From Rhizobium oryzihabitans (GTDB lineage: Bacteria > Pseudomonadota > Alphaproteobacteria > Rhizobiales > Rhizobiaceae), in assembly GCF_010669145.1 (NCBI RefSeq), contig NZ_CP048640.1, positions 12,296 through 76,295 on the forward strand: a DNA stretch of 64,000 bases. The letters are read 5' to 3'. The translations under genes were made by a program, and so were the position numbers. The notes under the pieces were generated by a model that was given only the letters and a program-made list of their open reading frames with translations, was not told where the DNA came from and did not search any database. Of the stretch, positions 1 to 8,707 are shown one piece after another (the first letter of the stretch is position 1; the number at the start of each line of letters is the position of its first letter).

Positions 1-1
1 G

Positions 2-145
2 GCACTTGAGCTCTTGACTCAGCGAGTTCTCGGTATGATGGGAAGCAGCGACGCTGGGTTCGATGATGGTGCGGTCAGGTACTACCTCATCGATCAGCTA
101 ATCATGTGCAACGTCTTTCCGAACAAGAGGTCGCAAAGTGCCTAG
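2..145 (+). CDS. C-terminal fragment of an ABC-3C system protein (partial at window edge)
   Basis: An open frame runs in from the left edge and stops at TAG 143-145. Only 47 residues are visible, including YYLIDQLIMCNVFPNK. Its stop overlaps the GTG start of the next gene by 8 bp (GTGCCTAG), which means translational coupling. The two following genes look like the middle component and ATPase of an ABC-three-component system, whose third protein normally carries an effector/sensor domain and a C-terminal domain of this position. The assignment rests on gene order and a weak resemblance; the informative part lies outside the window. Confidence 0.5.
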   Translation, partial: ALELLTQRVLGMMGSSDAGFDDGAVRYYLIDQLIMCNVFPNKRSQSA

Positions 146-380
146 CATCTTTCTGAAAGACGAGGCCCTGAACAAATCACCTGCGATCGTCGGCTTCGAG
201 ATCGCTCGTTACCTGAAAGATTCAGGTAAGCATCGGGTCAGCATCTTCGACGTGGTGGACCGGTTCAAGCGCGAGTCCTGGTTCTCATCCAACTCCTTTC
301 TATACGGACTGACGTTTCTCTATGCCGTCGGTTTGCTTGATTTCGATGAACCTTACCTGATCGCGCGCGATGCGGATTAA
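138..380 (+). CDS. ABC-3C system middle component (MC6-like small protein)
   Basis: An 80-residue protein with a GTG start. It resembles the small 'middle component 6' family of ABC-three-component systems: compact, with an N-terminal AIVGFEIARYLK segment and a C-terminal LYGLTFLYAVGLLDFDE segment of winged-helix-like character. It overlaps the upstream frame by 8 bp and the downstream ATPase by 11 bp, so the three form one operon. In this family the small protein is thought to link the ABC ATPase to the effector; no enzymatic residues are visible. The call is supported by size, sequence flavour and context. Confidence 0.6.
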   Translation: MPSIFLKDEALNKSPAIVGFEIARYLKDSGKHRVSIFDVVDRFKRESWFSSNSFLYGLTFLYAVGLLDFDEPYLIARDAD

Positions 381-1257
381 GCGATTATACACAGATCCAC
401 CCGCGATTGACCCCATCGTGTTTGGGGAGGGGGTCAATATCATCCTGGGTGAGAGCGATGCGACAAGCTCGAAGAACAACGGGGTGGGCAAATCGCTCTG
501 CATCGAGTTCGTGAACTTCGCGCTCCTGAAGCGCAAGTCCGACAGCCGCGTGACAAGAATTCCGAAGGCAGCCTTCGATCCCGCCACATTTATCTGCATC
601 GATTTCGTAATGCACGGGATCCCTTACACTATCAGAAGGTCTGTCGCCGAGGCGGAGCGCCCGCGTATCACTGTGGCGGATCGCGAGACGACGTTTGCCA
701 AGGTGGAAGACGCAACTGACTTTCTCGCGGCTCGACTGTTCGGGGATGACAGGTCAGAGATTGGTTTCCGCGAGATCCTTGGACCGCTGGTCCGGGACGA
801 GCGGTCGGAGTTCAAATCCATCGTGAGCTGCTTCGACACGAAGTCGCGGATCCCAGACAATTACGCTCCGCATCTCATGCTCCTAGGTATCGATGTCGAC
901 ATATACCGCTCAATCAAAGGCATTCAAAAGGAACTCGACGACATCGGCACGGAGGAGCGGCGTATCAAGGACAGTGTGCAGCTCGTCAGGCAGAAGGATC
1001 TCGACGAGGCTAGGTCCGATCTCAACGCTCTCGAAGAGGAAGTCGACAAGATACGTGAAGGAATCGACGCGCTCGAGAATGCCGCCACCTACGACTTAAT
1101 TAAGGATGAGGTCCTTGAAATCGAGCACTTGATGGGAGAGCTGAGGGTCGAAAGGAAGTCCTTTCCCGGCGGTCTGCCCGTCTGGCTCCAATCGCTACGG
1201 AGCAATCGGTCTGTGATTAGGCATGGAATAAGGGCTCTGACGCAGTTTTGGTGGTGA
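370..1257 (+). pseudogene. DUF2326-type ABC ATPase of an ABC-3C system, 3'-truncated by an IS
   Basis: The N-terminus is an SMC/RecN-like ABC ATPase head: about residues 20-45 contain NIILGE and a Walker A-like NNGVGKSLC, followed at about residues 190-250 by a charged coiled coil (LDEARSDLNALEEEVDKIREG). This is the DUF2326 pattern of the ATPase subunit of ABC-three-component conflict systems. True coding ends at about 1231, where an ISL3-type end (GGGCTCTGACGCAG) begins; the last residues of the open frame are read from the insertion. The rest of the coiled coil and the Walker B/signature half are gone, so the ATPase should be dead. Confidence 0.75.
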
Positions 1258-1947
1258 TGGATTTTATCCCGCGCCGATGACGCGGGCTTGGAGGAGATCA
1301 ATTTTTCCGCGGCCGTACATCTGGCGTTTCACAAGTTTGAGCTTGGTGATCTGCCCCTCCGTCTGGCCGTTGGACCATGGTGAAGAGATTGCTGCGCTGA
1401 CGGCTGCTCGGTCTCTAACGACACCGTTGGCGAAGGAGGCGACCAAGCCCGATCGAGCGCGTTCCAACCATGTATCGAGATCAGCGAGAGATTTCTTGCG
1501 GATCATGGCCTGGAAGGCGGCGATGACTTCCCGGGCCTCAACCAGCAGCGGCACGCCACCCTCAATCGCCGCAACCGTCACGGTCTCAGATTTGGAAAGG
1601 TCGTCGCGGCCGATGGTCATGAGACGCGCAATGGTCCTGGCCGAAGGCGCTCGGCTCAACGCGCCCGCATCGGCCTTCTCTGCTTTTCGACGGCGTGTGG
1701 CCCACTCGGTGACAACTCGAAGACAGCCGCGGAACCCTTGGCTCTTGAGTTGCCGCCATAGCTCCGTTCCATTCCGGTTTCCGGCCGTCCATTGAGCGTC
1801 AAGCCAGGGCAGGTAGAGTTCAAGCGAGTTCTCACGGACGCGGAAGACATCCGAACGTTGACCACGCAGTACGCGTCGGACAAGGCCGCGACTGTATCCG
1901 GTCCGGCGCACGATCTCCTTGATTGTTGCTCCGGACTTGGCCATGTC
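1232..1947 (-). mobile_element. ISL3-family insertion sequence, truncated remnant
   Basis: One end is visible: a likely terminal repeat starting GGGCTCTGACGCAGTTTTGG at about 1232, abutting the broken ABC-3C ATPase. The other end is lost where the complete Tn3 transposon begins at 1948. The transposase runs towards the 1232 end and lacks its N-terminal part. No matching second terminal repeat is present. Confidence 0.75.
1264..1944 (-). pseudogene. ISL3-family transposase, C-terminal remnant
   Basis: 226 residues. An HTH segment (TIKEIVRRTGYSRGLVRRVL) is followed by the end of the ISL3 DDE domain, with the signature run SNGQTEGQITKLKLVKRQMY near residue 200. Full ISL3 transposases are roughly twice this length, with the zinc-binding N-terminus and first catalytic residues upstream. 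Here that portion is missing because the reading frame runs into the Tn3 left end at 1947/1948. The first ATG sits 4 bp from the junction and is unlikely to be a native start. Confidence 0.85.
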
Positions 1948-1985
1948 GGGGCTCTGTGGTCATTTCTACATTAATACACGCTAAG
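1948..1985 (+). repeat. Tn3 left terminal inverted repeat (38 bp)
   Basis: Starts with GGGG at 1948-1951 and ends CTAAG at 1981-1985. It has the length and inner CTAAG end typical of Tn3-family repeats, and pairs with 5720-5757. Confidence 0.93.
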
Positions 1986-2059
1986 GGCATTTTGCAGGTG
2001 ACGGGAAACACATGATTTCCGCTCACCGTGATCGCGGGGCAAACTGGCCACGCAATAGG

Positions 2060-2132
2060 GCCATTTTTTGCGCGACAAACCCTGTCGGAATGTTAGGCTG
2101 TGCGGCAACACCTGATTTGAGGTTTGTCGCAC
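2060..2132 (+). promoter_or_regulatory. Candidate res site and tnpR promoter region of the complete Tn3 element
   Basis: The 10-mer GCGACAAACC at 2072-2081 is repeated in inverted orientation (GGTTTGTCGC) at 2121-2130, immediately before the tnpR start. In Tn3 elements resolvase binds dyads of this kind just upstream of its own gene, combining resolution and autoregulation. The exact subsites were not resolved. Confidence 0.55.
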
Positions 2133-2738
2133 ATGTTGATCGGTTACATGCGGGTATCGAGTAGTGACGAGCGCCAGTCGGTTGCCTTGCAGCGCGATGC
2201 CCTGCTCGCGGCCGGGGTCGATGAGCGCCATCTCCATCAGGATCGCGCTTCCGGAGCGCGTGATGACCGGCCGGGTCTGAAGGCATGCCTCGGCGAATTG
2301 CGCGAAGGCGATGTCCTGGTCGTCTGGAAGATAGATCGGTTAGGCCGGTCACTCTCCCACTTGATCCGTATCGTCGAGGATTTGAAGGAACGTGGTGTCG
2401 CCTTCCGATCTCTCACGGAGGCGATCGACACCACGAATTCGCACGGCGCGTTTCTGTTCAACCTGTTCGGCTCGCTTGCAGAATACGAGAGAGTGCTGAT
2501 CACCGAGCGGGTCAATGCCGGCCTGGCGGCGGCTCGCCGACGTGGCCGTAAGGGCGGGAGACCTCCAACGATCGATGCGGAAAAGGTCGAGCAGGTTCTA
2601 GCTGCTTTGGAAGCTGGCGCCAGCAAGGCGTCCGTGTGCCGGACGTTCAAGGTGGCGCGCTCGACCTTGATCGACACGTTGAAGCGGACTGGATGGACAG
2701 GCCCCGGCAAGACCGGCACGCCCGAAACCGTAGTTTGA
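2133..2738 (+). CDS. tnpR: TnpR serine resolvase/invertase (Tn3 family)
   Basis: About 201 residues, starting MLIGYMRVSSSDERQ. The catalytic serine lies in the YMRVSSSDE motif. The resolvase domain includes VVWKIDRLGRSLSHL and the helix-E region AEYERVLITERVNAG, followed by a C-terminal HTH (ASKASVCRTFKVARSTLID). It would bind res and resolve cointegrates made by TnpA. It is encoded 16 bp upstream of tnpA on the same strand. The ATG at 2133 was chosen over 2124 because the protein then begins at the conserved resolvase N-terminus. Confidence 0.93.
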   Translation: MLIGYMRVSSSDERQSVALQRDALLAAGVDERHLHQDRASGARDDRPGLKACLGELREGDVLVVWKIDRLGRSLSHLIRIVEDLKERGVAFRSLTEAIDTTNSHGAFLFNLFGSLAEYERVLITERVNAGLAAARRRGRKGGRPPTIDAEKVEQVLAALEAGASKASVCRTFKVARSTLIDTLKRTGWTGPGKTGTPETVV

Positions 2739-2754
2739 CGAGTGACCGTGGCTG

Positions 2755-5724
2755 ATGGCGTTTCTCGATGAGCAATCGCGTGCCGTTTTATTCGAACCAC
2801 CCGAAGCTTATGAAGATGCGCAAGCGCGCTATGCACTGACTTCCGAGGATATTGTCTTCGTCAAGGAACATCGCCGGTCGCATAATCGGCTTGGCTTTGC
2901 GATCCAACTCGCACTGGTGCGTGATCTGGGCCGTCTGCTGCGAATAGGCGAAGTTCCACCTCAGGCGGTTGTCTCTGTTGTCGCCGACCAGCTGGGCATC
3001 GACCCTGCAGTGTTCGAGTTCTACGCCCAGCGCGACGAAACGCGCCGGGAACACGCGCGCGAGATCGTCTCTGCACTGGAGCTTCAGCCTGTCCGGACGA
3101 GTGACTATCGCGAGTTGATAACGGCGGCGGCACGCGAGGCGGCGGCCACTGAACAAGGTGCGCCGATCGCCAAGGCCGTGATCGAAGCCTTGAAGGAACG
3201 AAAGTTGCTCGTTCCTATGCCGGAGCTGCTGATCCGTCTGGCACTGGCCGGCCGGGCGGCGGCGCGTCGACAAGCCTATCGCGAATTGATCCGGGATCTG
3301 GAGCAGCCTTCGATCGAGGCGCTTGATCAGCTCCTCGCTGAGCGGGCCGGCGATCGGAGCCACCTTGGCTGGATTGCGGAAGCACCTGAAGGGGCGAAGC
3401 TGAAGAACCTCAAAGGCTTGATCGCCCGCCTCGAGGTATTGCGCTCAGCCGCCATTCCCGACGACCGTCGCAAGACGATCCATGCCAATCGCTACGGCAT
3501 CATCGCCAGGGATGCACGCATTCTGCATGCCCGGGAGATACGACGCCTGACATCCGAACGTCGCTACGCCACGCTGGCCGCCTTCGTCATCGAGAGACAG
3601 GCGTCGATCACCGACCTGACGATCGACATGTTCTGCAAAATGATTGGGAGCAACCGCCGCAAGGCCGAGATCAGCCGCACGGAACGCCGGCTAAAAGAGG
3701 CCGAGGTTCTTGATGGGGTGGCGCTTGAGCATCTCAAGCTCGGCGAGGCGCTTCTGGCCGCTCGTGCGAGCAAAACCGATCTTGCATCGGCGATCGCAGC
3801 CTCCCTCGGCTGGGACGGATTGGTCGCCAGCATGGCGGCAGCCAGATCTGTCGTCCACCCTGATCGCAGTAACGAATTCGACGAGCTCATCAAGCGGCAC
3901 AAATCGTTGCGCAAGCTGGGCAGACTGATGTTCCGCACGTTCTCGTTCCGGTCGTTTCGTGCTGATGATCCGATCCTTGTAGCAGTGGACCATCTGCGCG
4001 CGCTCTATGGCGGCCGGAAATTGCCGGCGCAGGTGCCGCTCGCCTTTCTGACCCGCAAATGGCGACGCTGCGTGCGCCCGAACAGTGCCGATATCGACCT
4101 GCGCGCCTGGGAAGTGGCGGTCCTCGTTCACCTGCGAGAGCGTCTGAGGGCCGGTGACATCTGGGTCGAAGGCAGCCGGGCATGGCGCAGTTTCGAGGAT
4201 TATCTTCTGCCTCGGCCGATCTTCGAGCTGATGCGCGCCGAGGGGCGGCTCGGGCTCGCACTCCCCGACAGCTTTGCCGAATGGCGAGCAGAACGGACCG
4301 CCACGCTCGATGCGAAGCTGAAAGAGCTGGCAAAGGCGGCGGCTGCCAATGCTATTCCGGATGCAGCGATTTCCGACAAGGGCCTGTCGATCTCGCCGAT
4401 CCGCGAGGAGGAGCGCGACAGCATCGTCGCGCTCAGCCGCCGACTATATGTTCTGGTGCCACGGATCAGGATCACCAGCCTGCTTGCCGAGGTGCAAAGC
4501 TGGACCAAATTCCTCGACAGCTTCACGCATTATCGTACCGGTGAGACGGCAAACGACGAGGCAGCGCTGATGGCAGCGATCCTTGCCGACGCCACCAATG
4601 CCGGAGCCGAACGTATGGCGGAAAGCTCACGCGGCGTCACGATCCACCAGATGATGCTGATGGTGGACAGGCATATGCGATCGGAAACCTACGCCACGGC
4701 GACCGCCGTGCTGGTCGATGCGCAGCAGGCCCATCCCTTTGCCGCGATCTGGGGTGACGGCCATATCTCCTCCTCGGACGGACAGTTCTTTCCGGCTGGC
4801 GGGCGTGGCGAAGCCAGCCTCGACTACAATGCAAAATACGGCAAGCGACCGGGGGCGTCGATCTATGGCTTCCTGTCCAACCGTTTTGCTTCCTTCTTCT
4901 CCCGCATGATCCAGGCATCCGAGGGCGAAGCCCCCTACGTTCTCGACGGCCTCCTTCACAACGAAAGCTCCGTCGAAATCTATGAGCACGCAACCGATAC
5001 CGCTGGCGCCACCGAAACGACGTTCTCCATGTTCCACGCCTTTGGCTACAGGCTCATTCCCCGTATCCGCAATCTCGGCAATCGCAGGCTCTTTGTCATT
5101 GATCGCGATCCGGCTTACGAACCGCTCGACGCGCTGATCGCTGGAACCGTCAACATGGATGTCGTCGAGCACCACTGGGATGAGGTCTTGCGGCTGAAGG
5201 CTTCGATCGCTGCAGGTTTGGTGCCGCCTTCCGTCATCCTCAAGAAGCTGGCAGCGTCGCCGCGACAAAACCGGCTGAACCAGGCCCTGCGCGAAATGGG
5301 CCGGATAGAACGCTCGATCTTCATCTGCGACTGGCTGCTCGATACGAAACTGCGCCGCAGATCGCATGCGATCCTCAACAAGGGTGAAAGCCGTCATGCT
5401 CTCGCACGCGCCATCTTCCTCCACCAGCTCGGCGAATTGCGCAACCGCGTCGCCGAAACCATGGCTTACCGCGCGTCCGGTCTTAACCTCGTCGTCAACG
5501 CCATCATCCTGTGGAACACTGTCTATCTCAGCCGTGCTGTCGATTATATCAGCAGTCAGGGTATTATCATTCCGGACGAGCTGCTCTCCCAGGTCGCACC
5601 ACTACCATGGGCGCATATCGCGCTCACCGGCGACTACCTCTGGAACGAAATTGACCGACCCCTCGAACGCTTCAGGCCAATCCGGGCTAACCGCTTCAAT
5701 CCAAACAACTTCAAATTCCCTTAG
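2755..5724 (+). CDS. tnpA: TnpA transposase (Tn3 family), full length
   Basis: 989 residues, the normal Tn3 transposase length. The N-terminal domain has the family run HNRLGFAIQLALVRD near residue 45. The C-terminal catalytic domain shows the DDE blocks GDGHISSSDGQFF, HATDTAGATE and LNKGESRHALARA. The protein carries out replicative transposition from the 38-bp ends. The stop codon (TAG 5722-5724) lies in the right terminal repeat. This copy looks intact, so the element may be active. Confidence 0.95.
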   Translation: MAFLDEQSRAVLFEPPEAYEDAQARYALTSEDIVFVKEHRRSHNRLGFAIQLALVRDLGRLLRIGEVPPQAVVSVVADQLGIDPAVFEFYAQRDETRREHAREIVSALELQPVRTSDYRELITAAAREAAATEQGAPIAKAVIEALKERKLLVPMPELLIRLALAGRAAARRQAYRELIRDLEQPSIEALDQLLAERAGDRSHLGWIAEAPEGAKLKNLKGLIARLEVLRSAAIPDDRRKTIHANRYGIIARDARILHAREIRRLTSERRYATLAAFVIERQASITDLTIDMFCKMIGSNRRKAEISRTERRLKEAEVLDGVALEHLKLGEALLAARASKTDLASAIAASLGWDGLVASMAAARSVVHPDRSNEFDELIKRHKSLRKLGRLMFRTFSFRSFRADDPILVAVDHLRALYGGRKLPAQVPLAFLTRKWRRCVRPNSADIDLRAWEVAVLVHLRERLRAGDIWVEGSRAWRSFEDYLLPRPIFELMRAEGRLGLALPDSFAEWRAERTATLDAKLKELAKAAAANAIPDAAISDKGLSISPIREEERDSIVALSRRLYVLVPRIRITSLLAEVQSWTKFLDSFTHYRTGETANDEAALMAAILADATNAGAERMAESSRGVTIHQMMLMVDRHMRSETYATATAVLVDAQQAHPFAAIWGDGHISSSDGQFFPAGGRGEASLDYNAKYGKRPGASIYGFLSNRFASFFSRMIQASEGEAPYVLDGLLHNESSVEIYEHATDTAGATETTFSMFHAFGYRLIPRIRNLGNRRLFVIDRDPAYEPLDALIAGTVNMDVVEHHWDEVLRLKASIAAGLVPPSVILKKLAASPRQNRLNQALREMGRIERSIFICDWLLDTKLRRRSHAILNKGESRHALARAIFLHQLGELRNRVAETMAYRASGLNLVVNAIILWNTVYLSRAVDYISSQGIIIPDELLSQVAPLPWAHIALTGDYLWNEIDRPLERFRPIRANRFNPNNFKFP

Positions 5725-5757
5725 CGTGTATTAATGTAGAAATGCCCACGGAGCCCC
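5720..5757 (-). repeat. Tn3 right terminal inverted repeat (38 bp)
   Basis: Reads CTTAGCGTGT... to ...GAGCCCC on the + strand and is the inverted copy of 1948-1985 with two mismatches. It supplies the first codons of the spurious extension in front of the following tnpA remnant. Confidence 0.93.
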
Positions 5758-7574
5758 AATATATGCGTATCCGGCGCTTTGCAGCACCATTCCTGGCAGC
5801 CTTCACGTTCGAGGGTAATCGTCAGAGCCGTGATTTCATCAACGTGGTGATGCAAATGACGGCCGCAGGGAAAAGCCGCCGTCGCTCTCTGGACGCGCAA
5901 TGGATCAAAGCGGCGCTCGATCTGGTCGACAAGCGGTGGAGCAAGGAAATCAGAACGCCAGATGGCTCGGTTGACCGCAGAATGCTGGAAATCTTTGTCA
6001 TCGTTGAGCTGAAGAACCGGATCGCTGCCAACGAGATCTGGATCAAAGGTTCTCGCACATATCGCGCCCTCGATGAGGGCATGATCTCCCATCAGACTTA
6101 TTCCATCATCAAGGCCGAGGCCCGCATTCCCGTCGCCATCCCGGTTGATGTCGAGATCTATCTCGCCCAGAAAGCCGAGGCGCTCGATCAAAAATTGCGT
6201 GAGGCAGCAAGCCGGCTGGAGGCGGGTCGCGGCGACACGCGGATCGGCGCGAAGGGCCTGCGGGTGCCTGCGGTCAAAACTGCCGAGACCGAAGCCGCGC
6301 TCGCCTTCGCAAGGAGAGTTGCGAGCAGCATGCCGCCGATCAGGTTGACGGATCTTGTCGCCGACGTGGATCGAATGACCGGTTTCAGCTCACTGTTCGA
6401 GCATCTTCAGACAGGCCGAACGCCGGGCGATATGCGAATTTTCTATGCCGCGCTCATCGCCGAGGCCACCAATCTCGGCTTCTCGAAGATGGCATTGGCC
6501 TGCCCCGGCATCACACGCCGCCAGCTACAGCAGATGGCGATCTGGCACTTCCGGGAGGAAACCTTCACCTTGGCACTTGCCCGGCTGGTCGAAGCCCAGC
6601 ACGCGGCGCCGATCGCCACTGTTTTCGGTTCGAACACGATATCGTCTTCCGACGGACAACATATCCATCTCGGCGATGGCGGCGAAATCGCCGGTGGCGT
6701 CAACGGCCGTTACGGAACCAACCCGATCATCAAGCTCTACACGGCGATCTCCGGTCGATATGCTCCCTTCCATACCAAAATCATCGCCGCCACGGCGAGC
6801 GAGGCCGTCCATGTTCTCGACGCGCTTCTCGAAACGGATGCGGGCCTCGACATCGTGCGCCATCATGTCGATGGTGGCGGCGTCAGTGATCTCGTCTTCG
6901 CCTTCTGCCATGCGCTAGGCTTTGCATTTGTCCCGCGCATTCCCGATCTCGATGGCCGATGCCTCTACGGCTTTGGCCCCGGCAAGCAGTATGGCATTCT
7001 CCAGAATGTCATGGGCGATCGCATCGACGCCGATTTGATCCGGGCGCACTGGGACGAGATTCTGCGCTTGATGACCTCACTGCGCACCCGCACCGTCAGC
7101 GCTTCGCTCATGCTCAAACGGCTGTCATCAACGACCAGGCAAAGCGGTCTTGCCCAGGCACTACGTCAGATGGGCCGGATCGAGCGAACTCTGTTCACGC
7201 TGGACTGGATCAACGACGAGGAACTGAGAAAGACGACAACGGCAGAACTGAACAAAGGGGAAAGCCGCAACAGCCTCGTGCGGGCCGTCAATCTCCATCG
7301 CCTCGGCCGCTTCCGCGATCGCAGCCAGGAAAATCTCTCGATCCGGGCCTCCGCCCTCAACCTGGTTGTCACCGCCATCATTCACTGGAACACGATCTAT
7401 ACCGGCCGCGTGGTCGATGCCTTGCACACCGGCGGTCAGCATGTGCCTGATCATTTGCTATCCAGCCTCTCGCCGCTTACCTGGGAGCACGTGAACCTCA
7501 CCGGTGACTACATATGGGAAGACAAGCCGGCACTCGATGAAACAGGCTTCCGACCTCTCCCGTTCTCGGTCTGA
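5758..7574 (+). pseudogene. Tn3-family TnpA, C-terminal remnant of a second element
   Basis: About 605 residues that start mid-protein (MRIRRFAAPFLAAFTFEG) and keep the catalytic region: SNTISSSDGQHIH, HHVDGGGVSDLVF and LNKGESRNSLVRA. The sequence is clearly different from the intact TnpA to its left, so it belongs to another transposon. The first third is missing, cut by the Tn3 end at 5757. After the stop, about 7575-7612 holds a C-rich junction (TCCCCCTACCGTATATCTG...) that might include its degenerate right end, but no CTAAG-type repeat was recognised. Confidence 0.88.
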
Positions 7575-7607
7575 TCCCCCTACCGTATATCTGTGCCCCT
7601 TTAATGT

Positions 7608-7928
7608 TCAGGGGCCGATATGCTCGCGGCGAGTTTCCTCCCGCCTGGCATAGGAACGGAAACTCTCCGGATCAGCATCCAATTGTTCGGCTATATAATT
7701 GAGCATCGCCCTCGGCGGAATTTCGTGCACCATGAGAGCCCGGCCCGGATGCCGCATCATGCAAAGCTGGACAGCAAAGCCGAGCTGGTTATGTTTTCGC
7801 CTGCGGACTTCGATCTCCAGCCGGTCCGATGGAGATAGAGTGTAGTGACGGATCAGACTATCCTCATCGGTCGGTAAGCCGAACAGCTCCTGTTGATCCT
7901 GAATTTTGAGAAACTTCCGCCGCGCCAT
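7608..7928 (-). pseudogene. TnpA N-terminal remnant of the mercury transposon
   Basis: About 104 residues beginning MARRKFLKIQDQQELFG, with the Tn3 N-terminal signature RRKHNQLGFAVQLCMMRHPG and ending abruptly after YARREETRREHI at a junction near 7611. Its orientation is divergent from the resolvase at 8084, as in Tn3 itself, so it is probably the transposase of the mercury element. Everything after residue ~104 is lost. The neighbouring C-terminal tnpA remnant points the other way and cannot be its continuation without an inversion. Confidence 0.85.
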
Positions 7929-7939
7929 TTTTTACTCCA

Positions 7940-8083
7940 TACAAACTTGCGTCGATGGTTCCGGGCATGTCCGGAAACGGTCGTTTGAGTACAGGCCTAA
8001 ATCACCCTGTCCACAAATTATCTTGACTTATTTGTGGACAGGCATCACCTTTCGGACAACCTATTCGGACGAAATTGAACCTT
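7940..8083 (+). promoter_or_regulatory. res site between divergent tnpA and tnpR of the mercury transposon
   Basis: A perfect 13-bp inverted repeat (CCTGTCCACAAAT at 8006-8018, complement at 8030-8042, 11-bp spacer) lies between the divergent genes, with further TGTCC/GGACA-type half sites at about 7970 and 8050. This is the expected position and architecture of the res recombination site that also controls tnpA and tnpR. Confidence 0.75.
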
Positions 8084-8671
8084 ATGCCACGCACCTTTGC
8101 CTATGTCCGTGTCTCCACGACCGGACAGACCACCGAAAACCAGATTCAGGAAATCGAAGCGGCCGGCTTCCACGTCGAGCCACGCCGTATAGTCACCGAG
8201 ACCATCTCGGGCAGCGTCGCCATTGCGCAGCGCCGGGGTTTCTCGCGACTGATGGATAAACTCGAAGCCGGGGACGTGCTCATCGTCACCAAGCTCGATC
8301 GGCTCGGCCGAGATGCGATCGATGTCAGTACGACGGTCAGGAAACTGGAGGAGCTGGGCGTGCGGGTCCATTGTCTGGCCCTCGGCGGCGTCGATCTGGC
8401 GAGTTCCGCCGGGAAGATGACGATGAGCGTCATCAATGCCGTCGCTCAGTTCGAGCGTGATCTGCTGATCGAACGCACGCAGTCGGGCCTCAAACGAGCC
8501 AAGTCGGAAGGCAAGACCCTCGGCCGTCCCGCTCGGCTCAATGAGAAGCAGAAATTGGATGTTCTCTCGGATTTGGCGGGCGGGATGAGCGTTTCCGCAC
8601 TCGCCAGAAAATTTGACACCAGCCGCCAGACCATCATGCGTGTCAGGATCGAGGGCGACCGCTCCGTTTAA
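8084..8671 (+). CDS. tnpR: TnpR serine resolvase of the mercury transposon
   Basis: 195 residues beginning MPRTFAYVRVSTTGQTTENQ. The catalytic serine is in YVRVST. The core has VTKLDRLGRDAIDV and AQFERDLLIERTQSGL, and the C-terminal HTH has MSVSALARKFDTSRQTIMRV. It resolves cointegrates at the adjacent res site. The ATG at 8084 is preferred over an upstream TTG at 8075. It converges with merA, leaving 36 bp between the stops. It appears intact although its transposase is broken. Confidence 0.93.
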   Translation: MPRTFAYVRVSTTGQTTENQIQEIEAAGFHVEPRRIVTETISGSVAIAQRRGFSRLMDKLEAGDVLIVTKLDRLGRDAIDVSTTVRKLEELGVRVHCLALGGVDLASSAGKMTMSVINAVAQFERDLLIERTQSGLKRAKSEGKTLGRPARLNEKQKLDVLSDLAGGMSVSALARKFDTSRQTIMRVRIEGDRSV

Positions 8672-8707
8672 GCCGTGACTTGAGTAGGCACCCGTTTCCC
8701 TTTCGCC

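Larger units (their letters stand above)
1948..5757 (+). mobile_element. Complete Tn3-family transposon (tnpR-tnpA)
   Basis: A 38-bp terminal inverted repeat beginning GGGGCTC and ending ACGCTAAG occupies 1948-1985. Its inverted copy is at 5720-5757 and differs at two positions. Between them are a res-like region, tnpR and tnpA, both rightward, with the tnpA stop codon inside the right repeat. The 5 bp flanking the element are ATGTC on the left and AATAT on the right, so no target duplication is seen. The left flank is an ISL3 transposase and the right flank a different tnpA, which suggests an adjacent deletion or recombination after insertion. Confidence 0.92.

Noticed and set aside
4627..5424. 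265-codon frame on the minus strand
   Set aside because: Antisense to the intact Tn3 tnpA with no recognisable protein features.
7575..7612. Possible right terminal repeat of the tnpA remnant (C-rich GGGG tip on the minus strand)
   Set aside because: It has a GGGG tip but no CTAAG-type inner end and no partner repeat, so it was not annotated as a transposon end.
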